This document shows, piece by piece, positions 1 through 6,834 of a DNA stretch of 12,019 nt. Position 1 is the first letter of the stretch; every line of letters begins with the position of its first letter. The stretch is from Fibrobacteria bacterium GUT77 (GTDB lineage: Bacteria > Fibrobacterota > Chitinivibrionia > Chitinivibrionales > Chitinispirillaceae). The notes beneath the pieces are model-generated. The model ran no database searches. It was not told the DNA's origin and worked only from the letters and a program-made list of their open reading frames with translations. A program made the position numbers and the translations under genes. Location of the stretch: NCBI GenBank assembly GCA_001462255.1, contig LIUJ01000059.1:1-12019 (forward strand), written 5' to 3'.

Positions 1-86
1 ATATAGACGATAACGATTGCCTGCATATCACGCCGTACAAGCATAATATGGACGGAATGTTCGCGGCGCGGTTTAAAAAAGGTTAA
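1..86 (+). CDS. rsmB: C-terminal fragment of an RsmB-type 16S rRNA (cytosine-C5)-methyltransferase
   Basis: Only the last 27 codons are present; the frame begins at base 3 and ends with TAA at 84-86. The tail reads ITPYKHNMDGMFAARFKKG. This matches the end of the RsmB/Sun/NOL1 methyltransferase family, where a final strand and loop typically read like 'TP..HG.DGFF.A...K'. Full-length members methylate C967 of 16S rRNA using S-adenosylmethionine in the cytoplasm. The catalytic cysteines and SAM-binding motifs lie upstream of the window, so the call rests on the C-terminal signature alone. The stop lies 16 bases before the next start, which suggests co-transcription with the CorC-like gene. Another member of the same RNA m5C methyltransferase superfamily is possible. 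Confidence 0.6.
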   Translation, partial: IDDNDCLHITPYKHNMDGMFAARFKKG

Positions 87-90
87 AAAA

Positions 91-95
91 GGAGG
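91..95 (+). promoter_or_regulatory. Ribosome binding site fixing a TTG start
   Basis: GGAGG at 91-95 sits 7 bases before TTG at 103-105. No ATG or GTG in the same frame is as well placed, so this site decides the start of the CorC-like gene. Confidence 0.75.
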
Positions 96-102
96 CCAAT
101 TT

Positions 103-1419
103 TTGGACGATGACGGAGTTACAGCCATTATAGCGTACATGGTCGGCGCGTTTATCCTCTCGGCGTTTTTTTCGGTCATTAAAATTATATTCGCGTCGGC
201 GGAAAAGAGCGGCGTCGGCGCGGACGACGAGCGCTTGCGTTACTGCGCCTCGAGAATCGGCGAGATACTTAAGAACCGCGCCGCGCTCAGCGATACGGTG
301 ACGGTCGGCAAAACCTTGTGCAACGTTTCTTTCGCGGTGTTGTCGCTTAAATTGCACTCCATGTTTGCCTTTGACTTCTACGGCGACGCCGTGCCCCCGC
401 AGGCGCTGTGGCTCGTGCCCATCGCGTTCTCGTTCATAACGTTGGTGCTTTTCGCCCATTACGCGCCGCGCGCCGCCGCGTTGCGCTTCTATCGCGGCAT
501 GGTGAGACCGGCCTACTACTTCTACAGTCTCCTGTCTTGGCTGTTGCGGCCTTTCACCTGGCTCTTCTCCGCGACGCATTCGGCTATCCTAAAAATATTG
601 AATTATAACGTAAAATTCTCATTCCTCTCCGAGGAAGAGAAGGCGCGCATCACCGCCGACGAAGACGCCACCGAGGCGCTCGGCGAGGAGGAACGCGAAA
701 TGATCCGCAACGTTTTCGATTTGAGCGAAACCACCGTCGACGAAATCATGGTGCCGCGCATAAACGTAATCGCTGCGGAGGTGCGCTCCGATTTACAAGC
801 CGTCCTGCGACTGATAAGGGAGGAGGGGCACTCCCGCATCCCCATATACAAGGACACCATAGACCAAATCACCGGCATCCTCTACGCGAAAGACATTTTT
901 CCGTGGATATCCGAGCACAATAAGTCGGAATGGAACCTCGAAAGCATCGTAAAGAAGTGCCACTACGTGCCGATGGGCAAAAAAATCAAAGATTTGATGA
1001 AGGAATTCAAATTAAAACACCTGCACTTGGCGGTGATAGTGGACGAATACGGCGGAACCGCAGGCATAGTTACCATGGAAGACATACTGGAGGAGATAGT
1101 AGGCGATATCCAAGACGAGTATGACGAGGAAGAAAAAGAGGTGGTGCCTATAGAGGACAACGTCTATTTCGTAGACCCGCATATAGACTTGAGCGATTTG
1201 AACGACGAACTCGGTACCAACCTCGACGAAGAGGCCGATTACAACACGTTAAGCGGCCTGATATACCACGAGTGCGGCGATGTTCCCACAGAGGGCACGC
1301 AAATAGAGTGCGCCGGCGTGCGGATCACCGTCGTCAAAATGGACAACCAGCGCATAGAAAAAGTCAAAATGGAGGTGTTGCAGGGCGGCGCTGAAAAAAC
1401 TGAGGCGGAGCCGTTTTAA
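103..1419 (+). CDS. CorC/HlyC-family CBS-domain membrane protein with degenerate DUF21 domain
   Basis: 438 aa, start TTG. The N-terminal half is a DUF21/CNNM-type membrane domain with hydrophobic segments near residues 7-30, 102-120 and 136-156. A CBS pair follows (about 213-337), opening with MVPR at 216-219 and ending with the family signature around VDEYGGTAGIVTMEDILEEI (313-332). A CorC_HlyC C-terminal domain spans about 345-425. The family exports Mg2+ or other divalent cations, or affects their resistance; older names are hemolysin C and TlyC. The soluble half is well conserved but the membrane half is not. The usual 'FFSxxE' reads FFSVIK (K27), 'GN..vN' reads GKTLCN, and 'GE..PK' reads AHYAPR (118-123). 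Acidic residues expected for ion handling are therefore missing, so transport activity is doubtful. It lies downstream of rsmB and converges on the kinase gene with an 11-bp gap and no clear terminator. Confidence 0.88.
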   Translation: MDDDGVTAIIAYMVGAFILSAFFSVIKIIFASAEKSGVGADDERLRYCASRIGEILKNRAALSDTVTVGKTLCNVSFAVLSLKLHSMFAFDFYGDAVPPQALWLVPIAFSFITLVLFAHYAPRAAALRFYRGMVRPAYYFYSLLSWLLRPFTWLFSATHSAILKILNYNVKFSFLSEEEKARITADEDATEALGEEEREMIRNVFDLSETTVDEIMVPRINVIAAEVRSDLQAVLRLIREEGHSRIPIYKDTIDQITGILYAKDIFPWISEHNKSEWNLESIVKKCHYVPMGKKIKDLMKEFKLKHLHLAVIVDEYGGTAGIVTMEDILEEIVGDIQDEYDEEEKEVVPIEDNVYFVDPHIDLSDLNDELGTNLDEEADYNTLSGLIYHECGDVPTEGTQIECAGVRITVVKMDNQRIEKVKMEVLQGGAEKTEAEPF

Positions 1420-1430
1420 AGGCCGTACCG

Positions 1431-3551
1431 TTAGTATAGCTCCAATATCTCCGTTTCCGCCCGCTTGAATTGCGGGGATTCCGGTTTTGACTCGTATGTT
1501 GACTTGACCCGGCGCCAGGCGTCTTGGGCCTGCTTTCGGGTTGTTTCCGTGGGTGAGGCCTTAAAGCGGGCGCTTCTGATTAGGGCAATATAGTATAGGG
1601 CGTCCCCGAGGATCGCGCTACGGTTGCGTAGAGCGCTTGAGCGGGTCAGCGACGCTTCCAAAGCGGTTAGGGCGCCGGCGTGGTCGTTGCGGTAGAACAT
1701 ATAGCGTCCGGCGGTCAAAAAGTATAACGCGTCGTTTGTTTTGGCGGCGCTGTCTATGACGGACCGCGCCTTGTCCAACTGCCGCGACTCCACATAGGCC
1801 TCTAAGAGCAGCAGGTGGCGTTCCCCATGTTTTTCCTTAAACGCGGCGCCGTTTCTCGCCAAAACACCGATCGCGCGATCCCATTCCTTTCGGTCCATAG
1901 CCTCCGCGGCGCTCTTTATAAGAGCGCTTTCGTTTATAGGCGCCGGTGCCGACGGTGGGACGGTTTTGGTATTGATATCAACGGTATTGACGACTGCGGC
2001 GGCGATTGTAGTATCAGCGCTTGTTGTATTAGCGCGTGCCGCGGTAACGCGCGCGGTATCAATGTTTGTGGTGTTAACGTCAATAGTGTCTGTGTTAGCG
2101 GCATTAACGTTTTTTTGAGGGTTTGAGTTGTTGGCGGACGGTGAGGCGTTCACGGCGGCGGTCGCGGTGTCCGCGGGGGGAGAGAAGAAGTTTGCCGTTA
2201 CGGAGGCTTGCGTGTCGTTCATTTTCGATTGTCGGCGCGACATTAGTTTGATTGCCACGCAAAATGTCGACAGTAGGAGGATCAACATAGCGGTCGCGTA
2301 AATCGTTGTTCTTTTGGTCAGCGGAAATTCAAACGGCCGTTTGGCGAAAGTCGTATTGGCGGTTGTGTTGACATAGGTGTCAATACCGTCGGTATCAACC
2401 GTATCAATATCATTAACGTTCGTATCAATAACGTCGTCGGTATTTTCATCGGCGTCGTAGGCGCCGTTCGTGCCGTCCGCAATATTGACATCGGTATCCG
2501 CGCCGATATCGACGTTTGTATCTACGTCAACGTTTATCGGTAGCGTGGGAGTTGCGCCGGCGTTTACGGCGTCTTCGGAAAAGAAATCGTACAGTGTTTT
2601 TTGCGGCGCGTTTCCCTTGGCCGTTTCGGCGTAGGCCTTCCGCAAATCGGTTATAAGTTCCGCGGCGCATTTATAGCGTTCTCGCGCCGATGTCTTCAGG
2701 CATTTTAGGATAATATTTGAGATGGCGGGCGGCACCGGGGTTTCGTACTCGCTTGGCGATTTGAAGCTGTTTGCCGCTCTGTGCATCGTAAGTTCCGTTA
2801 TGCTCTTTTGCGGGAAGGTTTTGGTGCCCGTAGCCATTTCGTAGAGTATTGTGCCGAATGAGTATATGTCGCTGCGTTGATCGATTGTGCCGCCTACTAA
2901 TTGTTCCGGCGAGAGGTAGTACAGTGTCCCCACGATGTTTCCGTCTATTGTATGCAGGCCGACCTGGGCCGGCCGCGCTATGCCGAAGTCGGTGAGCTTT
3001 ATCTCGCTGTGTTTGGAAATGAGGATGTTGGCCGGTTTGAGGTCGCGGTGGATTATTCCGTCGTATGAGTTGCCGCCTAAGGTGAACTTTAGCGTGTGGG
3101 CGTAGTTGAGGGCGCTGGCTATGCAGAGACCCGCGGCGCAACACACCGCGTCCGGAAAGCGCCCGTGCGCCTCCAGCGCCTCCTGCATATTGACCCCGTC
3201 CACGTACTCCATCTCCATATACGGGACTCCGTTCCACTCGCCTACGCTGTAAACCTCCACGATGTGAGGATGGCGTAGCTTTGCGGTAATTTTGGCCTCC
3301 GTCTCGAACCGCGCGTGTAACGTGTCCAAGGAGAGCATCTTAACAGCCCGAAATAGTTCGAGTCGCTCGTTCCACACCTTATAGACGGAAGCCATACCGC
3401 CGGCGCCTATGGTGTCCACCACAAGGCCGAATCCAATGCGCGTTTGGCCGATGAGCGGACGGGCGGGGGATGGCGCGGGCCGCGTAACCGGTAAGACCGG
3501 ATCACGCTCCACAAAAGTTTTTTCGATTTCCGATTCGTCGAGAATGCGCAT
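1431..3551 (-). CDS. Membrane-anchored Ser/Thr protein kinase with TPR-like extracytoplasmic domain
   Basis: 706 aa. The Hanks-type kinase domain spans about 39-306. It has a Gly-rich loop GAGGMASV (49-56), ATP-anchoring K71, a likely helix-C glutamate E85, HRDLKPAN with catalytic D170 and N175, DFG at 188-190, and SPE in place of APE at 214-216, so it should be active. About ten extra residues (near 153-164) sit just before the HRD motif. A linker rich in T, N and D (330-400), one transmembrane helix (about 416-436), a second such linker (440-535) and a helical TPR-like region (about 540-706) follow, giving a cytoplasmic kinase and an extracytoplasmic repeat domain. The ATG has AAGGAG about 13 bases upstream, rather far. 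It lies 85 bp downstream of the PEGA gene on the same strand. Divergent placement from tssKLM suggests, but does not prove, a PpkA-like role in controlling the T6SS. Confidence 0.9.
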   Translation of the reverse strand: MRILDESEIEKTFVERDPVLPVTRPAPSPARPLIGQTRIGFGLVVDTIGAGGMASVYKVWNERLELFRAVKMLSLDTLHARFETEAKITAKLRHPHIVEVYSVGEWNGVPYMEMEYVDGVNMQEALEAHGRFPDAVCCAAGLCIASALNYAHTLKFTLGGNSYDGIIHRDLKPANILISKHSEIKLTDFGIARPAQVGLHTIDGNIVGTLYYLSPEQLVGGTIDQRSDIYSFGTILYEMATGTKTFPQKSITELTMHRAANSFKSPSEYETPVPPAISNIILKCLKTSARERYKCAAELITDLRKAYAETAKGNAPQKTLYDFFSEDAVNAGATPTLPINVDVDTNVDIGADTDVNIADGTNGAYDADENTDDVIDTNVNDIDTVDTDGIDTYVNTTANTTFAKRPFEFPLTKRTTIYATAMLILLLSTFCVAIKLMSRRQSKMNDTQASVTANFFSPPADTATAAVNASPSANNSNPQKNVNAANTDTIDVNTTNIDTARVTAARANTTSADTTIAAAVVNTVDINTKTVPPSAPAPINESALIKSAAEAMDRKEWDRAIGVLARNGAAFKEKHGERHLLLLEAYVESRQLDKARSVIDSAAKTNDALYFLTAGRYMFYRNDHAGALTALEASLTRSSALRNRSAILGDALYYIALIRSARFKASPTETTRKQAQDAWRRVKSTYESKPESPQFKRAETEILELY
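1980..1991. repeat. Copy of a shared 12-mer in the kinase linker
   Basis: AACGGTATTGAC occurs here and again at 4208-4219. Its 10-base core CGGTATTGAC is also present at 6758-6767 (plus) and, inverted, at 2379-2388. Here, on the coding minus strand, it encodes VNTV of the second low-complexity linker. Confidence 0.6.
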
Positions 3552-3598
3552 TTTTTTTACGGTTCTCCTTGTTTTTTAACATTTCATTAAAAACCTAT

Positions 3599-3624
3599 AA
3601 TCATTGAGCGAAGTCGAAATGATT
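3599..3624. repeat. Intergenic hairpin between PEGA gene and kinase gene
   Basis: AATCATT (3599-3605) and AATGATT (3618-3624) form a 7-bp stem around a 12-base loop; CGA/TCG inside the loop can pair as well. Read on the minus strand it lies just after the PEGA stop and is followed, after five bases, by TTTTT, so it could be a weak terminator or attenuator ahead of the kinase gene. The core resembles, from memory, a palindromic repeat common in intergenic DNA of several environmental lineages. The stem is AT-rich, so termination would be inefficient. Confidence 0.45.
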
Positions 3625-3636
3625 CGTTCCGTATAA

Positions 3637-4263
3637 CTACCAAATAAAAATCGTCACCTGTAACGCGACCGATAGTATCCCCGCCCCTATCAGCGCCAAC
3701 GTTCGTTTTAGTTCCGCCTCTTTTGAGGCATCCATATATTCAGCCGCTTTTTGGGAGTTATCGTCCCCCTCCGCGACGCTCGCGCCCTTCGCGAAGTAGT
3801 GTTTTTCCCGCAGACTGCAACGCTCGCCGTGCTCATAGACCGCGTAGGCGAAACCGGCGACCGCCCCGGCCCCCAGAGCCAATTGGATTTGCCGGCGTTT
3901 GGTGAAAAGCGGCGGCTTCTTCAATCGTAGCGATACCACGGCCTGCTGGTCGGCGCGTAGCGTCAGTTCCTCCGTTGCCGGAAGGTAGCCGCCGGCGCGG
4001 CGCAACTCTACTCTATACATTCCGGGAACGACGAACTCGTTGACGAGCGGCGTTTTGCCCAATTCGGCCGTTATCACCACGTCAGCTCCCGGCGGGTCGG
4101 AGTCGACCCGTAGCCGCGCGTAAGACGTTCCGTCGGCGCACCAAGCGCAACGCGCAATGATTAAGATTGACAACGGTATCAAAAATTGTCTTATTGACAA
4201 CAACGATAACGGTATTGACAATGCCACTGACGACGGTTTTATTGATAATGACAGCGCTCTCAT
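3637..4263 (-). CDS. PEGA-domain membrane protein
   Basis: 208 aa. The first ~43 residues form a long hydrophobic signal or anchor (ending near IIARCAWCADG), with no convincing lipobox. A PEGA-type beta domain follows at about 49-116: it opens LRVDSDPPGADV and continues with the typical 'GKTPL...VPGMYRVELR' pattern. Two hydrophobic helices (about 126-143 and 188-206) flank a charged stretch (144-186). PEGA domains are usually extracytoplasmic beta modules found on surface-layer-associated, kinase-linked or cell-envelope proteins; their ligand is generally unknown. AAAGGA (4275-4270 on the minus strand) is 6 bases before ATG. The gene is first in a probable two-gene operon with the Ser/Thr kinase, which may sense or modify it. 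The signal-peptide DNA is built from repeats of a TTGTCAATACCG-like word also found in the kinase linkers. A membrane-associated T6SS accessory protein is possible, but it does not resemble TssJ. Confidence 0.72.
   Translation of the reverse strand: MRALSLSIKPSSVALSIPLSLLSIRQFLIPLSILIIARCAWCADGTSYARLRVDSDPPGADVVITAELGKTPLVNEFVVPGMYRVELRRAGGYLPATEELTLRADQQAVVSLRLKKPPLFTKRRQIQLALGAGAVAGFAYAVYEHGERCSLREKHYFAKGASVAEGDDNSQKAAEYMDASKEAELKRTLALIGAGILSVALQVTIFIW
4208..4219. repeat. Copy of a shared 12-mer in the PEGA signal-peptide region
   Basis: AACGGTATTGAC is identical to 1980-1991. On the minus strand it is read one frame off from the kinase copy and gives SIPL-type hydrophobic residues. Related words (TATTGACAA, GGTATCAA) fill 4160-4250. 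Confidence 0.6.
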
Positions 4264-4281
4264 AAACGATCCTTTACGGAG

Positions 4282-4287
4282 ATTATA
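4282..4287 (-). promoter_or_regulatory. Candidate -10 box for the PEGA-kinase operon
   Basis: The minus strand reads TATAAT at 4287-4282, 18 bases before the ATG. The -35 position 17 bases upstream (TGTCCA, 4310-4305) is poor. The ribosome site would fall close to the transcript start, so this is only a candidate. Confidence 0.3.
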
Positions 4288-4343
4288 AGTTATAAGTTAC
4301 GTTTTGGACATAGCCGATGACGTCGGTAAAACCGAGAGACGGC

Positions 4344-4457
4344 GGTACGACGAGAGTTACAACGGTACGACGAGAGTTACAACGGTACGACGAGAGTTAC
4401 AACGGTACGACGAGAGTTACAACGGCACGACGAGAGTTACAACGGCACAACGAGAAT
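4344..4457 (+). repeat. 20-bp tandem repeat array, five copies plus a partial sixth
   Basis: The unit GGTACGACGAGAGTTACAAC begins at 4344, 4364, 4384 and 4404. The fifth copy at 4424 has one change (T to C at base 3), and a degenerate partial sixth starts at 4444 (GGCACAACGAGA). There are no spacers, so it is a minisatellite and not a CRISPR array. It sits between divergently transcribed operons, where copy number could alter spacing or protein binding. Confidence 0.95.
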
Positions 4458-4554
4458 GGGGATCACCCCGCGATATCCGCGCTCGGATAATGTATAAAAA
4501 ATAATATTCCGACACGCTATAAGTCAATAGTTGCAAAAAAAATATAAATGCCTA

Positions 4555-4583
4555 TTGACATCCGTAAGCCGAATAATTATTTT
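4555..4583 (+). promoter_or_regulatory. Candidate promoter for the tssKLM operon
   Basis: A consensus -35 TTGACA (4555-4560) is followed, after 17 bases, by TATTTT (4578-4583), a four-of-six match to TATAAT. Transcription from here would give a leader of about 185 bases containing the inverted repeat copies at 4617-4679. TTGACA is also part of a repeated word in this locus, so the match may be incidental. Confidence 0.35.
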
Positions 4584-4616
4584 TACTATAGTCGGGTTGC
4601 TCTCACATCCGGCTTT

Positions 4617-4679
4617 CTCTCGTAGTTTCGCGGCGGCGTAACCGCCTGTCTCGTTGTACCGCTGTTTCTCGTTGTACCA
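4617..4679 (-). repeat. Three degenerate inverted copies of the 20-bp tandem unit
   Basis: CTCTCGTAGT (4617-4626), CTCGTTGTACC (4650-4660) and CTCGTTGTACC (4669-4679) match the reverse complement of the tandem unit (CTCTCGTCGTACC within it) with one mismatch each. The last two are 19 bp apart, close to the 20-bp period of the direct array. Direct and inverted sets could pair across about 160 bp, or both could be binding sites for one protein. Confidence 0.6.
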
Positions 4680-4775
4680 ATCTCGCGTTAACCGGTCCGT
4701 CGGCGTCGCGTTGCGCCTTTAATCGCGCCCCAACGCCGATTTCGGTAATATTTTTAACCCATAAGAGGTATTTTT

Positions 4776-6152
4776 ATGAATCAAAAAATGTTATGGAAGG
4801 AGGGCACGTTCCTATTGCCCCAACATTTCCAGTTTTCCGATCGTTTGCACGCCGCTCACGTAAATTCTCGCGCCGCCTCTCTCTCATACGCCGGTTTTCA
4901 GCACGGGTTCACGGATCTTGAGGTTGACCGCGACGCTCTGCTTGTAGGCAATTTTACGCTCAGCCGCGCCGCCGGCGTTTTGCCCGACGGCACTTGTTTT
5001 TCCGTTGGCGCCGCTCAAAACGGCTCGTCTTTCGGCGGCGTTTTGTCGCGTTCCTTTTCCGCGTTTTGCCCGCCCGAACGTCAATCGCTCGACGTTTATT
5101 TGGCGTTGCCCGTTTATGTGTCGGGCGGTGGGGTTCAAGCCGTTGACGGTATCGGCGGGCATTCCGACGGGCGTTACGTTGAGCGCGCGTTGTCCGTTCC
5201 CGACGAGTTCTCAGGCGACAACGTCAAGGAAATAGAGGTCGGCGAGCCGAACTATCAAATCCGCTTTGAGGGGGAGTCGCTCGACGGGTGCGTGTGGTTG
5301 CGCGTGGCCAAAATGTCGCGCGGCGGCAGCGGGTACATGGAGTTGGCCGACGGCTACGCCCCGCCCGTGCTCTTTACGCGGGTCGCCGGCGTACTGCGGA
5401 GCACCCTTGGCAGTTTGCTTGAGTTGTTGTGGGCGCGGATCGGCTCCTTAGCCAAATGCCGCCGCCGCAGCGAATGGGGACAGGCCTTCTTCTCCGCTAC
5501 GGAAGAAAACTCTTTTAGGATAATGAGTGCCCTATGCGCGTTCACGCCGTTGCTTGGGCGTCTGCTGGAACTGCCCAAAGTTCATCCGTTTGAGTGCTAC
5601 ACATACTTAATGATGCTTTACGGTAGCCTACAGTGTTTTTCCCCTACGCTTTCGCCGGAAAACTTTCCGATCTACAATCACGACGACCCCGCCGCGACGT
5701 TCACGGACTTGGCCGACCGTATCCGCGACGCCCTAAAAGCGGAGTTTTGGACAACTTGCGTCTCTCTTCCCTTAGAGCAAGTAAGCGCGTCGACATGGCA
5801 CTGCCGCTTCCCCGACGAACATTTCGCCGCAAGAGCCAACCTGTTTATAGGAGTAAGCGCCGTAGACGTAGACAGGAAAAAACTTTTAGTAGACGTATTG
5901 CAACGCGTAAAAGCCGGTTCGCGGGAAAATTTGGATTTGCTGATATCATCGTCGTTGCAAGGCCTGCCCCTTATTCACGTAAGAAACATACCCGAAGGTT
6001 TGCCGGCCAAACCCGAATACATCTATTTCGCGGTGGACAGACAAGGCCCCCTATGGGAATCGGTGGAAAATACCGGAACCTTAGGGTTGCATTTCTCCGG
6101 CGGAGTTTATCCGAACATGAAGTTGGAAGCGTTGGGATTAAAATTTCAATGA
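4776..6152 (+). CDS. tssK: T6SS baseplate protein TssK
   Basis: 458 aa, the usual TssK length. TssK is the trimeric adaptor that ties the T6SS baseplate wedge to the TssL-TssM membrane complex in the cytoplasm. Family signatures: WKEGTFLLPQHFQ at 7-19; HPFECYTYLMMLYGSL at 270-285; IYNHDD at 299-304; and the C-terminal region with GLPLIHV (396-402), PEYIYFAVD (413-421), GPLWESV (424-430) and LGLHFSG (436-442), which forms the domain that contacts the membrane complex. The ATG has AAGAGG (4763-4768) 7 bases upstream. It opens the operon; tssL follows after 16 bases. Canonical clusters have tssJ immediately upstream, but here there is only a repeat-bearing intergenic region. Confidence 0.93.
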   Translation: MNQKMLWKEGTFLLPQHFQFSDRLHAAHVNSRAASLSYAGFQHGFTDLEVDRDALLVGNFTLSRAAGVLPDGTCFSVGAAQNGSSFGGVLSRSFSAFCPPERQSLDVYLALPVYVSGGGVQAVDGIGGHSDGRYVERALSVPDEFSGDNVKEIEVGEPNYQIRFEGESLDGCVWLRVAKMSRGGSGYMELADGYAPPVLFTRVAGVLRSTLGSLLELLWARIGSLAKCRRRSEWGQAFFSATEENSFRIMSALCAFTPLLGRLLELPKVHPFECYTYLMMLYGSLQCFSPTLSPENFPIYNHDDPAATFTDLADRIRDALKAEFWTTCVSLPLEQVSASTWHCRFPDEHFAARANLFIGVSAVDVDRKKLLVDVLQRVKAGSRENLDLLISSSLQGLPLIHVRNIPEGLPAKPEYIYFAVDRQGPLWESVENTGTLGLHFSGGVYPNMKLEALGLKFQ

Positions 6153-6168
6153 TACCAAAGGAAAAAAA

Positions 6169-6834
6169 ATGAAAACTTCCGACCGTCAATATCAATATCC
6201 GCGCAAGGTAACGGCGCTCCGCGCCGAAATAATCAACAAAGTAACGGAGTTGCCGACCCTCCCGTTAATAGCGGACTTAGACGAATTCCACGCCGAAATG
6301 TGCGCCAAGTTCGACGCCGTAATCAGCCACTGCCGCCGACGATCCCTCCCAATCGGCGCCGCGCCGGAATTGATTTATCCGTTGGTCGCCCTCGTGGACG
6401 AAACGCTGCTGAGCTCCCCCAAGTACCGCGCGTACTGGACGGAACGCCCGTTGCAACTGCGCTACTTCGGCGAGGTGATAGCCGGTACGAAATTCTTCGC
6501 GAAGTTAGAAACCCATATTCGGGCCGACAATCCGCGCGTGGAGATATTGGAAACGTATTTTATATCCTTGGCGTTGGGTCTGAAAGGTATGTACGGCGGG
6601 GAAGAAGCCAAACGCCGCGCCGGAATTACCGAGCGTTTGGGGACAATGCTGATAGACATCCGCAATAAGAGCAGGAAAGCGGCGGAAGCCGTCGGCAAAC
6701 CGGAAAAACGCGTCGCGTGGTCGTTGTGGACGTTGGTGTCGTTAACGGTTGTCGCGGCGGTATTGACGATTATTACGGCCGTCGTCAGAGGCGTTGCCGT
6801 AAAAAATCTGATTGAGTTTTTAGGGAGCGTATAA
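6169..6834 (+). CDS. tssL: T6SS inner-membrane protein TssL (DotU family)
   Basis: 221 aa. The N-terminal ~180 residues form the cytoplasmic helical hook domain of DotU/TssL. Signatures are ALVDETLL (74-81), RPLQLRYFGEVIAGTKFFAKL (from 93) and ETYFISLALGLKGMYGG (128-144). One transmembrane helix lies at about 184-207, followed by a tail of about 14 residues, matching the family's C-tail-anchored topology. It lacks the C-terminal OmpA-like peptidoglycan-binding domain of some TssL proteins. TssL pairs with TssM in the inner membrane and docks the TssK-bearing baseplate. AAAGGA (6157-6162) precedes the ATG by 6 bases. The stop codon shares one base with the tssM start (TAATG), implying translational coupling. 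The TM coding region contains the CGGTATTGAC word (6758-6767) also seen in the kinase and PEGA genes. Confidence 0.9.
   Translation: MKTSDRQYQYPRKVTALRAEIINKVTELPTLPLIADLDEFHAEMCAKFDAVISHCRRRSLPIGAAPELIYPLVALVDETLLSSPKYRAYWTERPLQLRYFGEVIAGTKFFAKLETHIRADNPRVEILETYFISLALGLKGMYGGEEAKRRAGITERLGTMLIDIRNKSRKAAEAVGKPEKRVAWSLWTLVSLTVVAAVLTIITAVVRGVAVKNLIEFLGSV

Larger units (their letters stand above)
4264..4775. other. 512-bp divergent intergenic region
   Basis: No credible gene lies between the PEGA gene (minus) and tssK (plus). The stretch holds a perfect TATAAT on the minus strand, a 20-bp tandem array, a TTGACA-containing candidate promoter for tssK, and three degenerate inverted copies of the tandem unit. 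One open frame of about 66 codons (4304-4504) runs through the tandem array only because 20-bp units cycle through the three frames; it has no ribosome site and is not called. Confidence 0.8.

Noticed and set aside
1406..1445. Shared bidirectional terminator between the CorC-like gene and the kinase
   Set aside because: Only a 5-bp GGAGC/GCTCC match with a long loop and no T-tract could be found.
3637..4263. The PEGA protein as a stand-in TssJ lipoprotein
   Set aside because: No lipobox cysteine in a proper context, two extra membrane helices and a PEGA domain instead of the TssJ fold.
4344..4457. CRISPR array
   Set aside because: The 20-bp units abut without spacers and no cas genes are nearby.
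4304..4504. 66-codon open frame with internal peptide repeats
   Set aside because: It exists because the 20-bp tandem unit cycles through frames; no ribosome site and no recognisable protein.
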